Shown one piece after another: positions 56,313 to 64,000 of a stretch of 64,000 nucleotides of DNA (positions within the stretch are counted from its first letter, which is position 1; every line of letters starts with the position of its first letter). The stretch lies in NCBI GenBank assembly GCA_964036665.1, contig OZ038531.1, forward strand, positions 8,184,168-8,248,167. Direction: 5' to 3'. Both the position numbers and the translations under genes were made by a program. The notes below the pieces were generated by a model. The model did not search any database, was not told the origin of the DNA, and was given only the letters and a program-made list of their open reading frames with translations. This DNA is from Gordius sp. MW1 (lineage: Eukaryota; Nematomorpha; Gordioida; Gordea; Gordiidae).

Positions 56313-56622
56313 AGATTCAGAAGAAATTACATCAGATACTGAATAATTTTAATCTGTTTATATACATAAATAACATAAACTTTTTAGATTCACTTAATAT
56401 AAAATCTATACGTTTGTTATAAATTTTTTAATAAATCTTTTTGAAATCGATGTTAAATGTGTTGTTTTAAGTGTTGTGTTTGTGTCGTTTATTTGAGTTG
56501 TTGATTCACCCTACATAGTTCTATTTCAAAATTTCCCTTATTTTCCCCTAAATTCCCTTATTTTCCCATTATTTTCTCTTGGAAATTTCCCAAAGGCTTG
56601 CATTTGGGAAAATATGACATCT

Positions 56623-57599
56623 CTACACGGAACATAAATAAAACTTCCAGTGTAAATTTTTCCAACCTCAGGCTAGAACAAAGAACGCGTGGAGCTATTA
56701 ATGTCGATACCATAAAAGAATCAAATCAATGTATATGTACATGCCTTTGGGTGATAAATTGTTTTGAAACTATATTTAAATCATTGTAATTCTATTTGTT
56801 ATTATTTTGTACCTGTGTATAATTTATATATTAATTAATAAATATCTAAAACTAACATGAATTTAGCGTGGTATAATAATGCCTTTTAAAGGGGTAGCAT
56901 CTATACGCAAGAAAAATATTTTTAACCCCTGAATAAATTGATCCCGGTTAGGGGTTTAAAGATTAATAAATGATATCAATCGTTATTGTATTAGAAATTT
57001 AATTATTAACATTTATCACCTCATACGTTTTTTATTTTGATATATTTGCCGCGTACATAGCCCCAATTTACCTTAAATTTGTTTATAAAATTAAAAAAAA
57101 TTAAGTTTTTGGAGTAATATAATCAAAATAATATGTAAATAACTAGTTCTATAATCTCATATTTATTTTAATAATTAAAGTTGTAAGTCATGATTTTATT
57201 TTTAATGCCTACAAAATCTTAAAACTTAGGTTTAAAATGCAGATAGAGCAAAGTAACTAAATAAAATCGAAAAAAAAAGTTAAAACTTTGCTTTATTATC
57301 TGCAATTAAAAATCAATTCCTTTAATGAAAAAAACCATAAAATCCAAATTTTTGGCTAAAATATTACAGATACTAGTAGTCTACGCTTTCAATCACACTT
57401 CATTTCACGTCATATGAATAATAAGTTTAGATTTTATAACATCTCAAACTTTGAACTCATTTATCTCAGTTTGGAGTTTTGTGCAGATAGAGCACTCCAC
57501 TCCAATTCTCAGGTAGCGATATATTACGTGTTATAGTGTCGGTTATTTATAAATCTGAACAAGCAATTAATCCACAATTTGCATAACTCCAGCCATCTG
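56623..57599. other. AT-rich stretch, no gene recognised
   Basis: Nothing beyond chance short frames was seen. Confidence 0.5.
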
Positions 57600-57743
57600 G
57601 GTGTAGCCAGGATTGAAATTAGAGGGAGAAAATTATAATTTAGGGAGGGACAAATGACAATCTTTTAAAATCTTAGCCATAATTATATAAATTTCTAAAA
57701 ATTCATGTACTGCCCTCCCTGCCTCTTCCTGGCTACGCCCATG
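57600..57743. mobile_element. GGGCGTAGCC-type MITE
   Basis: It starts GGTGTAGCCAGGATTG and ends TCCTGGCTACGCCCATG. Interior CTTAGCCATAATTATATAAA replaces the more usual filler. Confidence 0.85.
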
Positions 57744-58238
57744 CCAACCTTTGATGTTAAAATAGAATTATTTCAACGGTCGGCTGCAAAAATATTTGTA
57801 GAGGAGTTTGAGTATTACTTATAACAAGCTAATAAAGTTTTCTATATACATTTTAAACTAAATATGATATTTTTGTCTAAACAGTTTCCACACGGAATAT
57901 TTTTCAACTTTAAAACAAAAGATTTGTATTGAGACAAAATATATTTTTGCAAGATAAGGCATTAACTGAATAAAGTATTCTTAAGTATGCAAAAATCAAT
58001 AAAAAAAGATAACAGGGTTAATAATATATCAAATTAAGATTGATGTACTTTCAAGCATTAATCTATCTTCCCTTGGTGATAGCAATAAATTTACCAGTTG
58101 TAATATTGAGAATTAAAAGAATAAAAGATTGAGCCTAAGCTTGGATGGGCACAGCTAAACATCAATTAAACAAATTTGAAAGTGTTTAAATAATAGATTT
58201 TTTTTAACGATTAATTAATGTTTAAGGCATATAAAAAA
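57744..58238. other. AT-rich stretch, possible Helitron 3' scrap
   Basis: GAGCCTAAGCTTGGATGGGC followed by ACAGCTAA at about 58132-58158 resembles the Helitron copy 1 3' end (GGGCACAGCTAG). The rest is AT-rich without features. Confidence 0.45.
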
Positions 58239-58490
58239 GCATGGGCGTAGCCAGGGGGCGGCGGCTGCCCCCCCCCCCTAATTAAAAAAAAAAAATTTAA
58301 TATAAAAACCCTTAGAAATTAAAAAAAAAATATGTTTTGCCCCCCCCCTAATTAGCCAGAGGGGGGCAGCCGGACCCCCTGCCCCCCCTTTAATTAGCCG
58401 GGGGGGGGGCAGGGGGTCCGGAATTAGGGGAGTTGCTTTTTTTCGGTCGCCGAAAAGTTTTTGAATGTCGAGACCTTTTTTTTAAATTTC
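58239..58490. mobile_element. GGGCGTAGCC-type MITE, rearranged
   Basis: It starts GCATGGGCGTAGCCAGGG and contains nested CCCCTAATTAGCCAGAGG blocks as in 21125-21310, plus TTTGAATGTCGAGACC near the right. The usual right terminus is missing. Confidence 0.8.
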
Positions 58491-58631
58491 TTTTAAGCAA
58501 AACCAGTCAATATAAGCTGAAATAAATAGTGGAATTCAAGGTATTAATTTCCTTACCCATAAATTGACTCAAATTTTTAGTTAAACGAGTAGAATGACAT
58601 CATGTTGCATGAAATAATATTATTAACAATT

Positions 58632-60677
58632 TCAGTGGGCACTAAGTTTGGAAGTGATCTCATATGCCAGCCCCAACACTAGGATGCTGATCCATATTTT
58701 GACCAAGAATAAGTTAATGTATATCAAAACAAATATCACGATGTTAAATATATTAATGTTCGGGTAGTAAGCTGTAAGTAAGACGCCCAAACGATGCAGG
58801 TGCGATAGCGTGAAATCTAAAAAGGTTTCACCCTTATGCGTTGCGCTTCCTGCGGTCGCTTTAAACGTCGTGTAAGAAGCGTTGAACGTCTGACACATCG
58901 TTTTGATAAAGATTACGGCTAAAGGGAGCGGAGTAAAGCCAGTTTGTTTGCAGACCAAATCGCAATTGTTATCGGTAAATATACTCAAACTAACTTTACT
59001 CGCTTTTATGCCCTTATCAACCCCATCAGCAGCTTTGTGATCGACGTTTTGATCACCCCTTTCGTCCCCAATTTCGGAACTGGGCTGCCCACCGACAGTC
59101 TCAAAATCTTTGGGGTGAATATTTTTTTCGGACGGGCAGGGAATGATGTGATTGCCTATGACGTCCTTCGCAAGATAAGTCGTAAATTCTTGGTACACTT
59201 CGTGTGGGATTTCGTTAAATTTGGTGATGAAAGCGTGTTTGACCCAATCTACGGCCATTTCGGCTACTATAACTATGACCATGTCGGGGAAGAGTTGAAA
59301 AAAGTGTTCGGAACTCCAAGAAAATTCCGTCAAATTTCGCAACATCACGATGCCCATCATTATGACTAAATTAAAGCGTTCTCGGACGTCGGAACATGAC
59401 ATTTGGAATAGGTTGGCCTTTTCAAACTTCTTGAACACGTTGCCTTTGAGCTCTACGAAGTTGTTAGATATCATGATGGTTAGTAGAGCTTTGTTATGGG
59501 AATTGAAAGCGACCGACAGAGTGGTAGCCTGTAACAGGATGACAAAGGAATGGATGAAAAGGTAAATCAGAGCTAGAACGAAATGCATAACCAAGCCACG
59601 ATGTTTCCTACGCCCGATACATTCTACATTCGGAGCAAATGAGGCTATTGAGGCTGCCCAGTATAACGATTCCAAAATGTCTTGGCCCAGGGAGTTGCAC
59701 AATCTATCAGCAACTTCCAACATGTTGAAAAATATGTATAACTTTATGATGGCCTGACCCCTGACCATATGGTATATTATTGAGGTATCAATCATGTAGA
59801 AAGCAAGGGCACTGATGAGGAGTAAATAACCTTTAATAAAATCACAAACCTCAGAGGAGTTTATGGGTGCTGTAAAAAATTTGCTGGATTTTATTGTGTG
59901 AGTATGGCTTTTATTATTAACAAAAGGTTTTTTTAAAGCTTTTAAAATGGTGATAAAAAATATGAGTAATATGCGACTATTTGCTATAATGAATCGTATA
60001 GGCAAAAAGGTAAAGAGTTGCAGAAACGAATTTGTACATTGTAGAAGTCCATAAGCAGAAAACACTTCAAGTTCATATGGAATTTTAAATAGAGTTGAAA
60101 CTTTTTGACATTTTTTAGCATAACTTGTATCATTAGTATCAGGACAGTAGTAAGTTGGAAAAAGTTGTTTATGTATAAAATAATTGAATGAATGGGTTGC
60201 TTTATTATTTGCACAACTTTTATTTAATTTTTCATGGGTATCATTGCTATTGAAATTATTTGCCAATGAGTTATCTTTCATTTTTAATATATTATTATGA
60301 TGAGTGTAGAGAAAATTTTCTGATTTTACCACATCTTCCTCCAAGCTTATATCAGGATCTTCTAAATGTAATTTGGTTTTTGCTAAATTTGCATTTGTCA
60401 TGAAATCCTCTGTATTCATTTTTTCACCATTGCCCTTAAAATTCTCATAGCTATTTTTTTCATATTCGAAATTGCTATCAGAATCTTTAATAATTGGTAT
60501 GTTGTCTTTAATTATTATAGAGTCCGAAATTTCACTAATTTCCATAAATTTAGAATCATTATTATTGTATAAAAATATGTCTTCATTTATTTCTGGTAAT
60601 ATATCATCAAGCTTTTCTATATTTGTCTCTTTTTCTTGTAAAAAAGAGTCATTAACTTCACTTGCAGGATTATCCAT
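58632..60677 (-). CDS. TAPT1: TAPT1-family transmembrane protein
   Basis: TAPT1 proteins are multi-pass membrane proteins linked in vertebrates to ER/Golgi trafficking, cilium formation and skeletal patterning. This 681-residue frame starts MDNPASEVND. Residues 1-190 are acidic, low complexity and not conserved. The family domain runs from about 195 (FKIPYELEVFSAYG) through hydrophobic segments near 212-248, 282-305, 362-385, 436-450, 580-595 and 640-672. Diagnostic stretches are LEVADRLCNSLGQDILESLYW (320-340), FQMSCSDVRERF (424-435), VDWVKHAFITKFNEI (476-490) and GFTPLPLAVI (580-589). Two hydrophilic insertions (about 508-565 and 598-638) make it longer than human TAPT1. No stop or frameshift interrupts it. 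TACTTTTAG just upstream could be a splice acceptor of a 5' leader intron. Confidence 0.93.
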   Translation of the reverse strand: MDNPASEVNDSFLQEKETNIEKLDDILPEINEDIFLYNNNDSKFMEISEISDSIIIKDNIPIIKDSDSNFEYEKNSYENFKGNGEKMNTEDFMTNANLAKTKLHLEDPDISLEEDVVKSENFLYTHHNNILKMKDNSLANNFNSNDTHEKLNKSCANNKATHSFNYFIHKQLFPTYYCPDTNDTSYAKKCQKVSTLFKIPYELEVFSAYGLLQCTNSFLQLFTFLPIRFIIANSRILLIFFITILKALKKPFVNNKSHTHTIKSSKFFTAPINSSEVCDFIKGYLLLISALAFYMIDTSIIYHMVRGQAIIKLYIFFNMLEVADRLCNSLGQDILESLYWAASIASFAPNVECIGRRKHRGLVMHFVLALIYLFIHSFVILLQATTLSVAFNSHNKALLTIMISNNFVELKGNVFKKFEKANLFQMSCSDVRERFNLVIMMGIVMLRNLTEFSWSSEHFFQLFPDMVIVIVAEMAVDWVKHAFITKFNEIPHEVYQEFTTYLAKDVIGNHIIPCPSEKNIHPKDFETVGGQPSSEIGDERGDQNVDHKAADGVDKGIKASKVSLSIFTDNNCDLVCKQTGFTPLPLAVIFIKTMCQTFNASYTTFKATAGSATHKGETFLDFTLSHLHRLGVLLTAYYPNINIFNIVIFVLIYINLFLVKIWISILVLGLAYEITSKLSAH

Positions 60678-62562
60678 TAGAACTAAAAGTATAAATTATT
60701 ATATAAACAGAGAATTTTTAAAATCTTCATATATTTTAATATTTATATTTACCATATGTTTAGATGACACTATGATACTCGTATTTTCATCTTTCATATG
60801 CGATTTATGAAAACATATTACCTTACATAAAATTTAATTGGAGTTGTAATTTGTGTGTTAAATTAAAGGATGAGTACTAAAATTTAATTGAACGTTCTGC
60901 ATAGGACGTAATTAGGATCATGTGATTGCACTGCGTAAAAAAGCATTTGCAGAATTGCTTTTAACATTTATGAAATCTTCATCTATAGGGTAACCTAGAA
61001 TATTTTAAAACGGAATGCCTTATATTGCAAGACAATATAATGCTAAAATTATAAATAAATTTTTTATTTATAACTATTTGTGATTATGTCTACAACAAAT
61101 TAAATCAATTAACAATTCTTGTGTTAGTATTTATTTGTATGGTGAGGCTTTAATTTTGTTGAAGGCATACTCGCTAGTATAATAATTGGTTTTAAATGAG
61201 TTTAATAGACAAAGTTAAGTACCAAGTCTAGTGTTTCGATCTTGTCCTCTAAAGCAAAATCTCATCTCGTCTCGGGTGCCATTATGAGAGTCTCGACCTC
61301 GTCTCGGTTTAGGAAATCTCGTCTCGACGAAAAATCTCGACAAGTCTCGACTTTTTTAAAAAAATTATATTATTATCAGGCAGACCGTACTAATAATAAA
61401 CTAATAATAGGAATAGAAATAATATCTTTTTATTTATCACTAGGGCGGGGGGAGGGACAACTATATATGAACAAAAGAAATGTATAAGTTAAGTAGTTAA
61501 AAACATATGTTCCTTTTTGCCAACTCGGATTTTGGCTTACAATATTCAATCATATAATCTGTATACAATGAATACCAATATACAACAACACATATACAAC
61601 ATCATATATATAACACATATATAACATCTTTCCCCTTAAAGAATGAAGAATCAATATACAACAATTATTTTAATTTTTCCTATAATTTATATAATACATA
61701 AACAACAAAAATTTTAAAATCAAAATGGCGCCCCATTTTTTATTCAGAAATCTGTGTAAACCTATTATTTGCATATTTGAACTAGAGGGGACCCTTAGTT
61801 AGCATTAGCAAGAATAAGTTATGTTTTTAGAAAATTAAGTCAAGAAAATAATTGTAGCCCTATGAAATAACCTTCATCACTTCGTTCCTAAGAAATTTGC
61901 TGTTTATTATAATATTATAGAAACTTAAAAAGGTACGAGTTGATACTTTTTTATCAATATTCATATTATAAGAAATTAGTTGCATACATTACAACGTTGT
62001 AAAAGCAATAATAAATATAGCATCGTTACTGGTAGGAATAAGGGTTCATTACACATATATAGTTTTATAGCATATACTTTTACATTATATTATAATGTAG
62101 GACCCTTATTATGCCCCAAAAACTCTATTATTTTCTTTTCAAATAATTCCGCCACAACATATTTTAAAAGCTTATATTGTGTAGTTCAAAACAATATGAA
62201 AATTCAGTGGATTAGAGTCCACTTGCCAACCCTACTTTTATAATATGAAAGGTAATGCAAATGGCAAAGAAATGCATAATGTAATTTAAGACTTGAAAAT
62301 TTTTAAGGTGTACCATGATTTCAGGCTTAACAAATTCTTGGTAGTCTCAAGATTTAATGTAATGCATTTGAAAGCAATAGTTTGGCAGGCAGGTCGCTGG
62401 GGTCCTCTAAAAACCTTTAGCCGTTGTAGTCAAATTTATATAATTATTTTGATTAATTTACCACAGATGCAAAATATTATCATCGGGGAGGAGGATTCTA
62501 GGAATATTTACTACTTAATAAAATTTCATCTTAAATCTGTGTGTTTATATTATATTAATGCA
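60678..62562. other. Upstream of TAPT1, no gene recognised
   Basis: AT-rich DNA. A short TCTCGTCTCG-type simple repeat lies at about 61245-61355. No promoter could be assigned. Short frames at 61980 and 62293 match nothing I know. Confidence 0.5.
61245..61355. repeat. Degenerate TCTCG/TCTCGAC repeat
   Basis: TCTCATCTCGTCTCGGG, AGTCTCGACCTCGTCTCGG and AATCTCGTCTCGACG occur close together. The motif is dispersed, not strictly periodic. It may be the subterminal repeat of an unrecognised transposon. Confidence 0.6.
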
Positions 62563-63224
62563 TAGCGTAGCCAGGATTGCCTCATGGGGGGGGGGTTTCC
62601 AAAAAAATTTCCCCTAATGGTACTATTAAACAAAAATTTATTAAGCCTATATACAGTAGTGACGAAGGTAGGACTATCTAATTAAGGGGGGGGGGGGGGG
62701 GTAAATTATGTGTCAAAGAATTTCGATTATATTAAAATTATATAAATTCAAAATCTACGATGGGTTTTTTGGTCAAAAATGCGTTAATAATATGTTCAGA
62801 GACGCAAATAGCTAAGGGCTCTTTCCAATTTTTCTGTTTGCGCTAATTAGGGCCATTGTTTAGACTAAACACATGCATTGACATTTTAAGCTTAAAATTC
62901 CCACCAGAAACAATAACTGTCCCGCCCGCCCCGCTGTAAAATTTGGCTTGTATCAGCATCTTCCTCGTTTAATTTAGAGGTTGAGATAGTTTTTTAGAGA
63001 AGGAATTGAGAATTAAATTACTTCTTATAGGACATAAATTATTTGTATAGATAATGTTATATTAAAATTAAATATCTAATTAAATAAGATAATATATTAT
63101 TTCTATATGCGCAACACACACAAGACTCCTATTAATATTTTTCCGTATAATTTAAAAAAAAACCAATTTTTTTGTCAATGGGGTGGGGAGGTTCCAACCC
63201 GAAAACCCCCCTTCCCTACGCTAC
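62563..63224. mobile_element. Repeat element with TAGCGTAGCC/CTACGCTA ends
   Basis: The left end is TAGCGTAGCCAGGATTGCC with a following G tract, and the right end is AAAACCCCCCTTCCCTACGCTA. The ends are short inverted copies (about 9 bp). The interior is AT-rich with a second G tract at 62688. No coding frame was recognised. It is probably a MITE related in style to the GGGCGTAGCC family. Confidence 0.65.
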
Positions 63225-63940
63225 TGATACGTCTCCATATCTAGCTTATTTTACTATGCCTTTTAAACCTTCTAAAATTATAACTTGTAAACACGTTTTA
63301 AATTTTTACTAATACCCATACTTTATTTTGGTAATATTACTACAATTTTTACGCTAATCTACCTAACCGATTGTTACAAATAATATTTTACACTAAACAC
63401 AGGCTTTCAGCTCAATGCAAATTTCGTGCTTGTATGAAATTATAAATTTTTTAATAAATCATAATGCTATTGCCTTTCTGTCAAAGACCGCATATTTATT
63501 TTCAAATTCAAGAGCTTAACAACTTTTGAGGTGGATTTCTCTTGGTCATTTCAAGGTTGATGAAATAAACTGAGCATAAACCATTTAAAGAGTGGCAATT
63601 CAAAGTAATAAATAGACTGGCGCAATAAAATCTTAATCCATGACACTATCTCCTTAATTTCATCAAATACGGCTATTTCACTCGCAAGTACATCGACATT
63701 TTGAATTTGTTAGAGGTGATTTTGAAGAAGGCCGAAGATTCGGCATCAATTTTCATTTTAATTTAGCATAAACACGCGTAACACATGAATGAATTTGACG
63801 CTTCTCTATTGCCTTTAGAGTCTGCCTGTGATAAAGCTCAATTAAGACATAAAAAATAATATTAACTATATGCATTTTATATTTAGAATATATTATTGAG
63901 AGTTGAAAGGTTGTGAGTAAGGGTTTTGATGTAGCTAAAG
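63225..63940. other. AT-rich stretch, no gene recognised
   Basis: Nothing beyond chance short frames was seen. Confidence 0.5.
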
Positions 63941-63948
63941 TTATATAG

Positions 63949-64000
63949 GGGAGACCGGGGCTAGTCGTAGCCCGGGGTTACTATTATCTTTCTATTTATT
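63949..64000. repeat. Edge of a repeat with GGGGCTAGTCGTAGCCC hairpin
   Basis: GGGGAGACCGGGGCTAGTCG followed by TAGCCCGGGG can fold as GGGCTA/TAGCCC with a GTCG loop. It looks like the start of an element that continues past the window. Confidence 0.45.

Larger units (their letters stand above)
54800..56622 (+). mobile_element. hAT-superfamily relic with decayed transposase
   Basis: GGGAAATTTAAAATTTCCC-like motifs lie near the left edge (about 54820), and GGAAATTTCCCAAAGGC lies near the right edge (about 56580). Exact ends and target duplications are not clear. Inside are a degenerate tandem repeat (55085-55437) and a plus-strand transposase remnant. It abuts the gypsy fossil on its left. 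Confidence 0.7.

Noticed and set aside
58944-59565. Plus-strand frames of 71-141 codons
   Set aside because: They are antisense shadows of the TAPT1 coding region.

Overview
This is a transposon-dense, AT-rich stretch of nuclear DNA from an animal, most likely an invertebrate. The evidence is a metazoan-type TAPT1 gene, a torsin-cofactor (LAP1/LULL1-like) gene, mariner and hAT DNA transposons, RTE and restriction-like-endonuclease LINEs, Helitrons, a Ty3/gypsy fossil and many small inverted-repeat elements ending in GGGCGTAGCC. I cannot name the species. An arthropod is a reasonable guess from the repeat content, not a demonstrated fact.

Only two host genes look intact, both on the minus strand and both apparently uninterrupted over the part seen. 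One is a TOR1AIP-like torsin activator (39145-40032). The other is a TAPT1-family membrane protein (58632-60677). A truncated second copy of the torsin-cofactor gene lies at 9153-10552. It belongs to a segmental duplication (about 7313-10552 versus 36421-39650) that includes about 2.7 kb of downstream DNA, and it was later split by a Helitron.

Layout: 1-640 tandem and direct repeats; 640-3223 a Helitron with a repeat-rich Rep reading frame; 3225-5504 a mosaic repeat of minisatellite, GA-rich blocks and a tRNA-like T arm, carrying a MITE; 5505-7312 AT-rich DNA; 7313-10552 duplication copy A; 10553-13330 MITEs; 13335-16826 a hAT element with an RTE LINE inside; 16988-19394 a restriction-like-endonuclease LINE flanked by a 49-bp duplication; 19809-22565 a hAT element invaded by a Helitron that itself carries a MITE; 23550-29065 further mosaic and minisatellite repeats; 29090-31020 another hAT; 31300-33380 no recognisable gene; 33389-37978 a MITE and three hAT elements; 36421-40032 duplication copy B with the torsin-cofactor gene; 40868-41204 a compact, structurally complete non-autonomous Helitron; 42300-43272 hAT and RTE fragments; 46147-47435 a mariner; 48744-51762 a second, decayed Helitron; about 51900-54690 a Ty3/gypsy fossil; 54800-56622 a hAT relic; 57600-60677 MITEs and TAPT1; the rest AT-rich DNA with repeat fragments.

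The window's main value is as a record of transposition. Several insertions can be read against an empty copy elsewhere in the same window: a 174-bp MITE with a 9-bp duplication, a 943-bp hAT with an 8-bp duplication, and a Helitron between A and T without duplication. I found no convincing evidence of a wholly new gene system. The most unusual items are a 52-bp in-frame GT-AG interval in the Helitron Rep reading frame that its second copy lacks, the restriction-like-endonuclease LINE with a 49-bp flanking duplication, and the mosaic minisatellite family built around CCAATGG...CCATTGG.
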